Under the pieces are notes generated by a model, which was not told where the DNA came from, made no database searches, and saw only the letters and a list, made by a program, of their open reading frames with translations. Positions 1 through 9,284 of a stretch of DNA of 16,730 nt are shown here, piece after piece. Position 1 is the first letter of the stretch. Every line of letters starts with the position of its first letter. Origin of the DNA: Smittium mucronatum (lineage: Eukaryota > Kickxellomycota > Harpellomycetes > Harpellales > Legeriomycetaceae); contig LSSL01001854.1 of NCBI GenBank assembly GCA_001953115.1, positions 3,381 through 20,110 of the forward strand, read 5' to 3'. Position numbers and translations under genes: made by a program.

Positions 1-1078
1 TTAAAGAGGGATATGCCCATGAAGGCACAAATATTGCTAAACAACTTGTAAAAAATAAACAATATCTCTTAAGGAGGCCGAAATTGCAATCAAATCTTCA
101 TTTAAAGCCTTCAATATGAAATATTATTTTTATTGAATCTAAACAACTGAGCATAACAGATTTATTGAGCTTTCAGTTAAATTATAGGATATAATTTTTT
201 AAAAAAAATTAATACAAATAACTGGTGGGTATGTGTTAAAACCTCAATTTACATGCTATGAATACCCAGTACCTTTTAGTCGCTTTATTCATTTAATGTA
301 TTTATTTAAGAATATTTCTGTAATTTAACAAAAATAGTGCATTTTTATGAAACTTTTCAAAACCAACTGTAATTCATAAAAAAAACATGAATTTAGAAAA
401 AAGCACGAAAAATAAATCAAATAAATTTATTTCTCGCTTAAAACCCCCAAACTTAGCTTTATTCTACTATCCATTCTAGTTTAGCTAGTGATTAGCCCAG
501 AAAATAGAATTATGGGGTAAAATATAAAACCGAGTTTCTAATATCTAATCACATATCAAATAGCGGTGTAAAAAATAGGTCTTTTGAAGCGAATTTCCAG
601 CAAAGCACAAAAAAAAAATAACTCTTCCCAAATTCGATTTATTTTTTTCGAATTCATTTTTATTTTTTTTGTAATTGGAGTTAATTTTTTCGAATTTGAG
701 CCTGAAAAGGTGTACTAGGGCTTATTTTCAAGAAAAAACTTCTTTTTATTCATTAAACCATTGGCTACACTTGGATTTGCTTAAAACCAGGTCAATAAAA
801 ATATAAAAACATACTGGCTATAGTAAATTTTCAACATTCCTCCAATAGAAATTAGCCTCTAAAATCCATATTTTTAACTATCCAATAACTTGATGTTTTA
901 TCTTAACACTATATTTCAAAATTAGTAATGTAGTAAAAACTTAGTTTGAAGATTTCCGCTCTTAAAAATTAGAATCACACATATATTTTAAAACTAAAGA
1001 ATACAAATCCCCAAATTAACTCAGATTCTATATCTATTAAAAAAAGCTAGATGCATTTTCAAAATGATTAAAAATTTT
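1..1078. other. AT-rich non-coding stretch
   Basis: All frames are dense with stop codons and I recognise no protein motif. The first 115 bases give stop-free peptides of about 37 codons in more than one frame on both strands, so no frame is favoured. There are long A and T runs (for example 609-618 and 641-670) and short AATTCGA/TTCGAATT words at 630-700 that look like low-complexity drift. Nothing else can be supported here. Confidence 0.6.
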
Positions 1079-1155
1079 ACATCACTAAAATATCCACCAA
1101 TCAAGCCACAATTTCTACTCATCCACTCATTATTTCTTCACCATTACCAAATTTT
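1079..1155 (+). repeat. Left arm of an imperfect inverted repeat
   Basis: This arm matches the reverse complement of about 1980-2060. The core is a perfect 16-bp match, AATTTCTACTCATCCA at 1110-1125 against TGGATGAGTAGAAATT at 2011-2026. Around it, ATCAC.AAAATATC and CATTATTT.TTCA..A..ACCAAA also align at matching distances, giving about three quarters identity by eye over roughly 78 bp. The arms could be subterminal repeats of a decayed DNA transposon of about 1 kb, or two copies of a dispersed repeat in opposite orientation. I found no target-site duplication. Confidence 0.6.
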
Positions 1156-1979
1156 CTTTTAGTGGTATTTCATATAATCAAATAATCACTTCTTATGACA
1201 TAAAATTGGTTTCTGGAAAATCTTTTCACTACCGACTAACATAGTGTACACTCCGTATATTTTCGGTTAATTAATATAAAGTATTAAAATTTGATTTTTT
1301 TTCATGCGTAATTTTAAAAAATACACAAAAATCATTTCTCAACAATATATCAATAATTCGAAGTGATAGGAAGAAAAATTAGACGAAATTTTAATATTCA
1401 AACAGTCATGGCACCCCTGAAAATGAAACAAATATATATTCTTTATACTTTTTATGTTGTTTTTAGCAAATCGAGATTGTGTTTAATAAAAGTTTTAAAT
1501 TTAGCTAAATTTTTTATTTGGACAGATCATTTTACACAAATTAACCCTTAAATATATTTTCTGGTTGGTTTAATGGGAATAAATAACCAAACCGTAGAAA
1601 TAATTTTATAAATACTATATTTGCTTAGTCTAAAAAGTATTAAGTCTGGAAAAATTTATATCATAGTCAAAAATGACTTTCCGAAGTTTTTTTATATTAA
1701 TTAATGTAGTAGGAAAATAAATTTACTAATTTTTGGGGTTTTATAAATAAAATTGAAAATATATCACTGTTCAATTTTTTAAAGTTAATGATGTTTTTTC
1801 TTCTTAATATTATTCATATCATTCATTTAAAGCGAGTTTAATTTTAAAAAATTGTCAAGTTTACTATTAAATTATAGTACATTTTTTAATTCCAGAATTT
1901 TCTATATTCTAAGCATAATTTGGGATATTTCTAAAATTTAATTTATAAAAGGGTCAATACTAGTATAAAATATTCATTC
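1156..1979. other. Non-coding interior between the inverted arms
   Basis: This 0.8-kb spacer has no recognisable protein. A 62-codon open frame at 1363-1551 has low-complexity AT-driven composition, no family resemblance and no usable start context, so I treat it as chance. If the arms belong to a transposon, the spacer is too degraded or too short for a transposase and the element would be non-autonomous. Confidence 0.45.
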
Positions 1980-2060
1980 CATTTTTTGGTGATGATGAAA
2001 AAATAATGGTTGGATGAGTAGAAATTTTTGATTTATCAATAGATATTTTGGTGATGATAA
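1980..2060 (-). repeat. Right arm of the imperfect inverted repeat
   Basis: This is the reverse-complement partner of 1079-1155. It also carries an internal direct repeat: TTTTGGTGATGAT occurs at 1984-1996 and again at 2046-2058, 62 bp apart. Diverged counterparts lie about 60 bp apart in the left arm (near 1079-1090 and 1139-1151), so both arms share the same internal layout. That supports common origin over a chance AT-rich match. Confidence 0.6.
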
Positions 2061-2899
2061 AGATTCAAAATTTTCAAAATAATTGATTTAAATATCTTTA
2101 TATAACCCATGTTTTTTTAAAATGAAAAAATCGGATAAATTTTTTTTAAATAAGCCTTTTTTTTTAGTCTATATCAGCATAAAAGCTTTTTCTAATATTT
2201 TTTATAACTATTTATAAATTTTCAACCGGATATGTTGGAGCTTATTTCAAAATTAACTATTTAAAGGTCAAATATTGCGGAATATTCATTAAGATAGTAC
2301 ATTTTTAGCTTTGAATATAACTTTAACCGATATAATTTATTATAAAACTATATTATAATTATATGGATAAATATAATGACGTTTATAATACAAGGATAGC
2401 TCCATTCCGTCAAATTTAACTTTTTTTCAAAAGTTATTTGGTGTTTTTCAATTGGCCAAATGACCATTGTTTCAATTTTAATCGTTCAAATACCCTGGTT
2501 TTTTATTAAACCTTTCTGGGTCTAAAATTTAGTCTTCTATTTGAGTACATCTGTAAGTATCGGGTTTAATGGGATAGTTTTATAAATAAAAGGTAAATAG
2601 ATATACTAGTTAAAAATATTAAAGATGGTAAAGGGAACAAGTTGAAAAGCTTAGCCAATAAAAAATGGCTAAGCTATCTTATTTATCCCATTTTCTATTT
2701 TCTAAGATTAGATTATGCTTATGGGAGGCTTTCTTCATTGGATCAAATATTCAATGTATGTACTGAATCTATTGGTTAATCACAAAATCTATAATTCTGA
2801 GTTACAAATAGATTATCATTAGACCTTTCAGGGTTATTTTTTTTCAGTAAATTTTTAATTAGAATTTTTCAATTTTAAACTATGTATGGCATCTAAAAA
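2061..2899. other. AT-rich non-coding stretch left of the minus-strand LINE
   Basis: No gene is recognisable. The stretch holds the hairpin at 2648-2675 and an uncertain transition near 2900 into the T-rich plus strand that marks the minus-strand LINE. Part of it could be the 3' untranslated tail of that LINE, because the region beyond its cysteine finger (below about 3200) fades gradually into unrecognisable sequence. Confidence 0.45.
2648..2675. repeat. Perfect 10-bp hairpin
   Basis: AGCTTAGCCA at 2648-2657 and TGGCTAAGCT at 2666-2675 are exact reverse complements separated by the 8-base loop ATAAAAAA. The stem contains G:C pairs, which stands out in this AT-rich context. No role is evident. 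It could be part of a LINE 3' tail structure or a remnant of a small inverted-repeat element. Confidence 0.6.
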
Positions 2900-3199
2900 G
2901 ACGATTGTTACTGTAAGAAGGGTGCCTTGTTGATGTAAAAAACCTTAATTACACCCTGGTTTGAAATAGAACCAGTTTTTTTATCCTTTTATATTCTTTT
3001 CTTTTCTTGTCATAGCTTCATTCATTTTTTATTGCTTTTTTTGATTCTTCGATCTATCTGTAGAAAATTCCAGATGCTGGAATTATTGCGTTTGATATGA
3101 CGTCTTCTACCCTTGTTATATTCATGTTCCAAACTTTAGCGTACTTTATTTGTAAGTTTGCGAATAAATGATCTAATGGTTTCATGAAGTCAAAAATTA

Positions 3200-3370
3200 C
3201 ATCCATATTTATTTTCCCATCCTTCTAATAGGTTTTTGGCACGTTTTTTTATAAACTGATAAATAATTTTCCAAAATTATTTTATTCTCTTGCATCAAAA
3301 TTATATTTGAAGGATATTTTTCTTTTTGGTATTACATGCTTCACATCTCTGCGATCCATCGAAAGTTACT
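3200..3370 (-). pseudogene. C-terminal cysteine finger of the minus-strand LINE
   Basis: The peptide RCEACNTKKKNILQI (CxxC at 3334-3345), followed after two stops by CKRIK and then FWKIIYQF (FW at about 3271-3276), fits the C-terminal finger of L1-like LINEs: CxxC, then a conserved ..H.F..C, then FW. The histidine is replaced by glutamine here. WKKVTFDGS upstream fits the tryptophan-containing lead-in of that domain. The finger is thought to help nucleic-acid binding in the intact protein. Confidence 0.65.
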
Positions 3371-4499
3371 TTTTTCCATACGCTCACTCTTTCTCCGACA
3401 ATAATTACTTTATGAAAAAAAACCATTTGTGACTCTTTATTTTTGGCTCAACTTTCTTTTAGTGAATTTTATGCCAATTGATATTCGGTTAGCTGATTTA
3501 TGTTTTCCTAAGCCTGTTCCATTCAGTAATTATTCATAATTGGTATATATTTATTTTTTATATATTATTTTTTATGCTTTTTTGGTGAAATTCTCGATTT
3601 ACTCCCCTGATATTTTTAAATGGATTTCGGGAAAGACTTTTTTTTAATAGCATATAATAATACTGTGATTGTGATTGGCATTCTATTTATATTTTTTATA
3701 TATATGGAGTTAGATTTATCTTTCTATATTAGGTTTCATTCTCTAATAAATCTTCCAAAATTGGTGATATTTCTTTTCTAAGCCATAAAATATCATTATG
3801 TATGAATTTGACATCGATTATAATTTTTAAATATCCAATTCATATTGATTTTACGTTTTCGCATTTATAGTGGCTTATTTCACACATATCATTTTGATTT
3901 ATGCTTATGAGACACCTATGACTTTTTCCCGGATTTTTGGTGATTTCCCTCGGGGCTTTGAGTATTTTTCATGTGTGATTACTTACAAATTTTTTTCACT
4001 TTCATGGTTTTATATTGATAATGATTGGGTGTTATTCATACATAATCCTTCTAAAGAATGTGTTTGCTTTTTAATAAGATTTAACCTCACTTTAACATTA
4101 GGTTTTTTGATGAGTTTTAATATTCATCAGCCCCAGTCCTCCAATTTTATAGCTCAGTTCTAGGGATGAGATATTCACCCTTTTTTTTATCAGAAAACAC
4201 AAATATTTTTATCCGTTTTTTGATATTTTTGATTAATGATTTTTTGAAAGGCGTTACATCAGCTTAGTACCGTATTTTTGAGAGGATAATTATTCTTTCT
4301 ATTAACAATTTTTCTTATGCCTATAGGTTCCTCTTTTTTTAGACTTGCGTTTTTATCGAATGTAATTTTAACCAACACATTTTGCAAGTTCACTTTGTTT
4401 ATACCTTTCGAGTCTAACTTTATTTCTTTTTTTTTTTTATTAGATCTCGGCTCCATGAATTTAATATTACTGTAGGAAATTTTACATAATCTATTTTGA

Positions 4500-5380
4500 T
4501 GCTTTTTTTTTCTTAGTTTATCTTGTCGTCAGATACTAGTGAATGTAGTTCAGGAATTTTTCTAATCTTATATTTTTCTCTTTTCCTGTAATTCCAGCCA
4601 GTAAGTTTAATTCAAATTCAAATAGGCTAAATCGGCCATCTTTATATATTTCCCTCAGCTCCTCTCTCATTAGAATTATCAGGGGTTGGAATATTATGTT
4701 TTATAAGAGTGGATACAGTGGTTTTTTTTTTCTCTTCCCTTGCAATATTGAAATTTTATTGTTTAAGAAACCATTTACCTTGACTTTAATTTTGATTCGT
4801 GATTTATAATATAAATATATTATCAAAAAAATTCACCCACCAAAAATCACTTTAAGCAGCTGAAAAGGAATCACATTTTTACTCTGTTATATTACTTTTC
4901 TTGATCCAGCATTAGTAGATAGCCATTGGCTTTTTATGTATCCACTCTGCCGTTTTCTATTAAAGACATTTTCTCCAATATTTTTTCAAGCACCTCTATT
5001 CTTTATAAAATCTGATTTATTCAGACATATAATGTTTAAATTTATTTAATGAAGACTATTCGAAATTATTTTCGTGTACGTTTTTTTTAACTTTGGATAG
5101 TGTGATTGTATTATAGTTATTAAGTTTGGTATTATATCCCTTTTATGAATCAGAGTTATTATAGAGCCTCCCCCATCTCCCCAATTATGTTACATTCTCT
5201 TATTTTTTCAGAATCTTTAAAAATCTCCAGTATAAATTTTGACATTTCCGATCTATACTGCTTGTATAATTCAAAATACATGCCGTCTGGACCTGGTGTT
5301 TTATTATTGAGGGGTAATTTAACGTATCCTTTATTTTTATCACGAGTGTCTCCCATTCCAGCATTTTTTTTCAAGTAGGG
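4500..5380 (-). pseudogene. Reverse transcriptase domain of the minus-strand LINE
   Basis: The 71-codon frame at 5159-5374 contains LPLNNKTPGPDGMYFELYK, the signature start of LINE reverse transcriptases (N.[ST]PGPDG followed by E[FL]YK), then KFILEIFKDSEKIRE as expected. Downstream, LNNYNTITLS matches the L.NYRPI[ST]L motif and IRFYKE (near 4985) the Q.GF.K motif. A candidate for the catalytic YADD box is LVSDDKIN near 4515-4540. I am unsure of that last match because it is short. The order and spacing suit an L1-like RT. Confidence 0.8.
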
Positions 5381-6189
5381 GGGGGGGGTTCGGATATAGG
5401 ATGAAATTTTTTACTGGTTCATTTTTCAAGTGGAATCTTAATCTTAAATTTTTTTATAGAAACCTCTTAACATTTCTTAAATTTGATTTTTCTCTTTTTT
5501 TAGTGTATCTTTTTTTTTCTTACAGAGATCCAATATAGTTTATATTTTCTCAGCTTTTTAGAATCTAAAAAAAGTATTTGCTGTATTTCTCGTTTTTATC
5601 TTTGGAATTGGCTCTCAAACTAACAATTTTGACAGAGTTTTTCTTGGGCTAATTTTTTATTGTGGCTATTGTTATTCTGAATTTAATATTCATATTTCTA
5701 GCTTGTTTTTTAATTGAACGAATTCTCATTTAACAGTCTATTGTATAGCCTATTATTTGTTTTTAGATTTTTTATTTTATCTTAGTTTTGGTTTAAGGTT
5801 GAGCTAGATATGAAAATTTGTTCGCAATATTTTTTGGGCTCTAATCAATAAATGTGTTTTTTTGCAACATTTTAGCCATATATATTATATTATATATGCA
5901 CTTGTTCCTTAGATGTTTTTACTTTCAGCCTCCAGTTGTCTTTTTGTATTTTTTTCTGCTTTTTTTCAATAAATAATAGATACGGAGATATTTTTATGGT
6001 ATTATAGGCCCTTCTATCCTATGAAAGGCATCGAGAATTTATATAGAGTTTTATTTTGTATTATTATGCTATCTATTCTTGACTTTTGACTTGCAGATTA
6101 TTTAGTTATGTGTATTATGTTACATTGGGTTTTAGTGAAATAAATAAAAAATTTAGGTCGAGGCTTACCATTAACTAGGACACTCAATA

Positions 6190-6680
6190 CCAACCATTTC
6201 CTTTTTAGTTTTTTTTTGGAGGAAATCTGTCTCTGGTATCATCTCCCACCATGCTGAAATCTTCCAATATAATCATCTCTTTTTGAGGTTTATTTTTTAT
6301 CATTAGGTGGTCATCAATTAATTCGAGAATTAATTTTATAATTCTTTCCATATTCAAAAATTATGCTTTTATTATTTTTATGGTGAAACCTTTTATTCTC
6401 CTGACGAACAATACAGATATTTTCCCTCCAAATAAAATTACAATATTCAGAATTACATAATCCTCCTTATTTATTATAGTGACCGTGTAATTTATTAATA
6501 TGGCTTTGTTAAGCAAAAATTTCGACCAGAATTTTTTATATTCTTCTTAGATGTTTATTTCTTTTATACAGAAAATGTCTGATTTTAGAATTTTTTCAGA
6601 TTAGTGAACATTCTTCTTTTTTTTTTTCAGATATATCTTTGACATAGAGAGTGGTTATTTTTTCCGTTCCATTTCCTTCC
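6190..6680 (-). pseudogene. APE-type endonuclease domain of the minus-strand LINE
   Basis: The N-terminal strand KITTLYVKDIS (about 6640-6670) corresponds to the usual KI.TLNVRG start of LINE endonucleases. KSDIFCIKEINI (about 6556-6594) holds the catalytic glutamate of the family's QETH-type motif. MIILEDFSMVGDDT (about 6225-6280) is the GDFN motif, changed here to EDFS. A fairly protein-like stretch between them includes WSKFLLNKAILINYTVT and ISVLFVRRIKGFTIKII. The G-to-E and N-to-S changes in the GDFN motif should abolish activity even before the frameshifts are counted. Confidence 0.75.
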
Positions 6681-6689
6681 GTTATTAAA

Positions 6690-8030
6690 TCTTTACTTAT
6701 TCTTACAAAAAAATTTACAAAGTTCTCTAGCATATTTGGGGCTTGATAATTTTCTTACCATACTCCAAGCTATTAGGGTTGTATAGGCTGAGTTATGTAT
6801 CTTCTGGAGGATAAATTCCTCTTCTTTTGTCTTAGGAGAGGTGCCAAACATGTGACTATCTTTCATTGAATAATCCTATTTTATATTTTTTTTGCTTATT
6901 ATTATTGTTGTTCATCTAGTTTTTCTTCGCTATTTTTTTATCATGCTAAAATTGCGCAGGGTGAAATTTTATCTTTCATTAAGGTTTATTCTAATTTTAT
7001 TTCTTGAAAATGCTTCTGTTTAGGTATGAATGCTGTTTCCTTCATGGTTCATCTTCAGATTAAATAACGTTATCTTTACCGATCTTTGGTAATTTAGAAA
7101 TATATTTTTGCGATTTTTATGGGTCATTTTTTGTTTCAATTCCCCCTAGATTTTTTATTTTGTTATTCTTGGGAACTTCATATTTTTTTTCAAATTTAGG
7201 TTCTTTCTTTATGGACAGCAATATTTATTGTATATTGTGCCTCCATGAACCTTTTTAGCTCCACCATCTACTTCATTTAAGTTTTTATTTGTGCTTTATT
7301 CTTTTATAGCTGCCCCTGTGATGTTTTCACAGTTTTCTACAGAGTTATTGAATTTTCTTAGTTAGGCTGTGGTATTATTTTATAATTATTTTTTCCCAAT
7401 ATTTTTCTTTTCAATTTTTTAAAGGGTTTTTCTTCTGTCGGTTGTTTTGTATTTTTTGATTATTTTTATAGAAAATCAAAATTTTGATTTCAATAGTTCT
7501 CCTCTTTTCATTATTTACACGCTGAAAGAGATCTCTAAACACTAATTGGACCTTAATATCCATTATTCTTAGTGATTTTGGTATTATCTATCCTATTTTT
7601 AGCTTGAATAATATTTTGAACCTGTTTATGTACATATATTTAGCTTTTTGTTTATTGTAGCTGTGATACCTAACACTTCTTAAACTTTTGAGAGCTTCTC
7701 ATTTGCTACTGGTGCTGAATAACAGGTTTTGAGACCATTTTACGATAGAGAAGATATTATTTTATAATTTTCATTAAAATATGCCGTTTCCGGCTGTTCT
7801 ATTTTTTCTTTTTTGTGCACTATTTTTTTTTATGATTCTTATTTTTCATTTTGATTTTTAAATTTAAGAAGAAGAATCATTCTTTTGATTTCTATCTCAT
7901 GCCTAATTTTAATTTATGGTTTTTTATGATGCTTATAACTTGGGTAGTTCTTTCAGCTCCATCTCTATGTTTTTTAGGTGGAACCGCAACTTTAAAGGAA
8001 TTGCTTCCATAATTTAAGGGGTATATTGTT
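6690..8030 (-). pseudogene. Probable degraded ORF1 / 5' part of the minus-strand LINE
   Basis: The minus strand remains A-rich and yields short protein-like runs in changing frames, such as FNNSVENCENITGAAIKE (about 7300-7350) and FGTSPKTKEEEFILQKIHNS (about 6790-6850), directly upstream of the endonuclease. Position and composition suit the nucleic-acid-binding ORF1 or the spacer of an L1-like element. I did not recognise a zinc knuckle, an RRM or a coiled coil, so the assignment rests on location alone. The right-hand limit near 8030 is where the strong T bias of the plus strand ends. Confidence 0.4.
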
Positions 8031-8370
8031 GCCAGATTTAACTAATTAAAATATTTATTTTGAATAAACTATAATGGTAACAAGTAAATAAAAAGAATAA
8101 AACTAATTGAAAAGCTTGCATTCCAAAAATAGAAATTCAGATGTTTATATTGCTATGGAATAAATAAGAAATATTTATGATTAAGTATTAAAAAATTAGG
8201 GATATTTGTGTGTCCAATAATTATTGGGTCACTAAAGTAACTTACCTTAATAAAAAGCTCCTTTCTAAAAAAAACTTGTATTTTTCGATCCAAAATTGTA
8301 GTTTCAGTTGGTGGGATAGCGTTTTTAGCGACATTTATAGTTTTGAGAAATTTTTTTTTCTAAATTTGGA
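8031..8370. other. Link region between LINE and Ty3 element
   Basis: No protein motif was recognised. An open frame begins at 8210 on the plus strand but is low complexity and runs into the GC-rich island. By position this could be the 3' untranslated region or decayed 3' LTR of the minus-strand Ty3 element, whose pol ends at 8525. I could not identify LTR ends, a matching partner LTR or a target-site duplication. Confidence 0.35.
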
Positions 8371-8515
8371 CCCCCCTCACCATCACCCCTCCCTCCCTCG
8401 CTTTTCTTTGGGTGGGGTGGGGGGGGGGGGCTCCCCCCAACGCCGTAAACTCCTTTGGGTAGACCCTCCGAAGGGGGGGGTGGTGGGTGCCTGGATGGGA
8501 ATGAAGGGGAACTGA
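8371..8515. repeat. GC-rich island with G-quadruplex-type tracts on both strands
   Basis: This block of about 145 bp is sharply richer in G and C than everything around it. The plus strand has GGG-T-GGGG-T-G12 at 8410-8430, at once followed by CTCCCCCC (8431-8438), so the G-run can also fold as a hairpin. A second plus-strand cluster runs from G8 (8473-8480) to GGGG (8506-8509). C-runs at 8371-8397 (C6, C4, C3, C3) make a G-run cluster on the minus strand. It lies just past the pol stop of the minus-strand Ty3 element, where a polypurine tract is expected, and on the minus strand 8371-8407 is nearly all purine. It could therefore be an expanded polypurine tract or an unrelated inserted repeat. 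Open frames through it on both strands are proline- or glycine-rich and look like composition artefacts. Confidence 0.65.
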
Positions 8516-8524
8516 AGACTGTAT

Positions 8525-9024
8525 TTAGGAGCATATCAATGGCATATGTAGTTTGTTAGGGCACTTTAAGTGGAATTCTGATAGTAGGTCGTAGCATTCC
8601 AGGTTAGATACAGGTTCCCATGAGCAGTCTACCGGGCTATATTATTTCTAGTCTAACAGATAGAAGAGTTTACCATGTCTTAGTTTCAAATATAAGGCCT
8701 CGGTGACTATGAATTCATGGTCACCATTTACTACATTAGATAGATGGTTTTCAACTATTCTGGAAATTATTGTGCTTATTTTTTATGGTTCTAGTAGTAA
8801 TGATTGAAAAATTTAGTTTATTTCCACGGAAACTGGAAGCTCAAGTTTTTAAGAGACTTGTTTATTTCTTTTGATCATCTTAAACAGTTCGAGAAATAGA
8901 TAAATCAATTTTTTAGAAAGCCAAGAATCTGAAGTTTTTTTTCATTGAGCCAAAATATGTTTTTGGTTTTATAGTTCACTGCAGTTTTCCGATCATTATC
9001 ATTAGCTTTTTGAAGTTTTTTCTG
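8525..9024 (-). pseudogene. Ty3 integrase C-terminus and chromodomain
   Basis: This resumes the integrase on the far side of the inserted LTR. LQKANDNDRKTAVNYK and NIFWLNEKKLQI (about 8930-9020) fit the Y..KH.......Y..GD.VWL.. region. LELPVSVEIN and FQSLLLEP (about 8800-8850) match the L.LP....IHPVFHVSLLEP landmark. The chromodomain follows: KLFYLLD.K.YSP (about 8635-8675; the Trp of WKGY is a TAG stop, one transition from TGG), then CSWEPVSNLECYDLLSEFH (about 8569-8627). The frame runs without a stop from YSP to a TAA at 8525-8527, probably the native end of pol. Chromodomains of such elements bind modified histones and steer integration. Confidence 0.85.
9020..9024. repeat. Left target-site duplication TTCTG
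   Basis: TTCTG lies immediately before the TG start of the insert. The same five bases follow its end at 9406-9410. Confidence 0.65.
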
Positions 9025-9025
9025 T

Positions 9026-9073
9026 GTCATGATTTACGTAATTATGACGCAATTCCGAACTTCGGGATTGAAA
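9026..9073 (+). repeat. LTR repeat unit, copy 1, two adjacent palindromes
   Basis: This is the first copy of a unit of about 48 bp that recurs at 9148-9195. It is made of two back-to-back imperfect palindromes. At 9026-9048, arms GTCATGATT and AATTATGAC match in 8 of 9 positions around TACGT. At 9050-9070, arms CAATTCCGAA and TTCGGGATTG match in 9 of 10. Such duplicated symmetric sites in the U3 part of an LTR often bind dimeric transcription factors. The joint TGACGCAAT resembles a CRE/C-EBP-type site, but binding is inference. Confidence 0.6.
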
Positions 9074-9147
9074 TCTATTTTAGTCCCCATTTAATTCATT
9101 AATAATTGCATGATTGAATTGATTTCCTTATTTCGACTTATTCTGCC

Positions 9148-9195
9148 GTCATAATTCGCTTATTGTGACGCAATTCAGAACTGTGGAACTTCAAT
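9148..9195 (+). repeat. LTR repeat unit, copy 2
   Basis: This is the second, more diverged copy of the unit at 9026-9073, spaced about 122 bp from the first. The shared parts include GTCAT.ATT, TGACGCAATTC and GAAC. The first palindrome survives in 7 of 9 arm positions (GTCATAATT / TATTGTGAC). The second is largely lost. Confidence 0.6.
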
Positions 9196-9275
9196 ATTAC
9201 TATTTATTTTATTTTAGTCTATTTTTTTCATAGCTTTAGTTTTACTTTAGCTTTATTTTTTTCAAAAATATTTTC

Positions 9276-9284
9276 TATAAATAG
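9276..9284 (+). promoter_or_regulatory. TATA box of the solo LTR
   Basis: TATAAATAG sits about 250 bp into the insert and 80-230 bp downstream of the duplicated palindromes, a sensible position for the LTR core promoter at the U3/R border. Transcription would start shortly to the right of it. The site reads almost the same on the other strand. Confidence 0.45.

Larger units (their letters stand above)
3200..6680 (-). pseudogene. LINE ORF2 pseudogene (endonuclease plus reverse transcriptase)
   Basis: This is the remnant of the enzyme that nicks target DNA and copies the element RNA at the nick (target-primed reverse transcription). The domains occur in family order on one strand but in several frames, so it is a multi-frame pseudogene and not a gene with introns. 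The longest surviving frames are 71 codons (5159-5374) and 65 codons (4259-4456). The second lies where the palm/thumb should be and has the lysine- and asparagine-rich composition common in AT-rich L1 copies. Near 4130-4140 a LEDWG peptide may be the decayed P..GGLGL motif that normally follows the RT. The product would be inactive. Confidence 0.8.
2900..8030 (-). mobile_element. Decayed L1-like non-LTR retrotransposon (LINE), minus strand
   Basis: Reading right to left, the minus strand shows the normal order of an L1-type LINE: a degraded ORF1-like part (about 8030-6690), then ORF2 with APE endonuclease, reverse transcriptase, connection region and a C-terminal cysteine finger (about 6680-3200). 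The distance from endonuclease start to finger end (about 3.5 kb, some 1,150 codons) is the usual size for such an ORF2, so the copy is close to full length with no large deletion. It is dead, with many stops and frame changes. The outer limits are estimates from where the A-rich sense-strand bias and protein resemblance fade. I saw no clear target-site duplication or poly(A) tail. Open frames on the plus strand here (for example 3870-4163 and 5145-5378) are shadows of this element. Confidence 0.8.

Noticed and set aside
3..116. Stop-free peptide of about 37 codons beginning KEGYAHEGTNIAK at the left edge
   Set aside because: Other frames on both strands over the same bases read equally smoothly, there is no start codon or family match, and a run this short is expected by chance.
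1363..1551. 62-codon plus-strand open frame
   Set aside because: Low-complexity AT-driven composition, no motif and no neighbours. Likely chance in stop-poor spacing.
2956..2984. CTGGTT...AACCAG hairpin followed by a T-run, shaped like a bacterial intrinsic terminator
   Set aside because: The window is eukaryotic transposon DNA, the stem is only 6 bp, and T-runs are everywhere in this stretch.
3870..4163. 97-codon plus-strand open frame rich in Phe, Ile and Tyr, resembling a membrane protein
   Set aside because: It is the antisense shadow of the A-rich minus-strand LINE. The hydrophobic look comes from T-rich codons.
5877..5898. AT palindrome CATATATA...TATATATG
   Set aside because: Simple alternating AT sequence. 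Inverted symmetry of this kind is expected by chance here.
8210..8534. Overlapping plus and minus open frames with Pro/Gly-rich ends, resembling a proline-rich protein
   Set aside because: The proline and glycine runs are just translations of C and G homopolymers in the GC island. No conserved domain; the pol stop lies at 8525.
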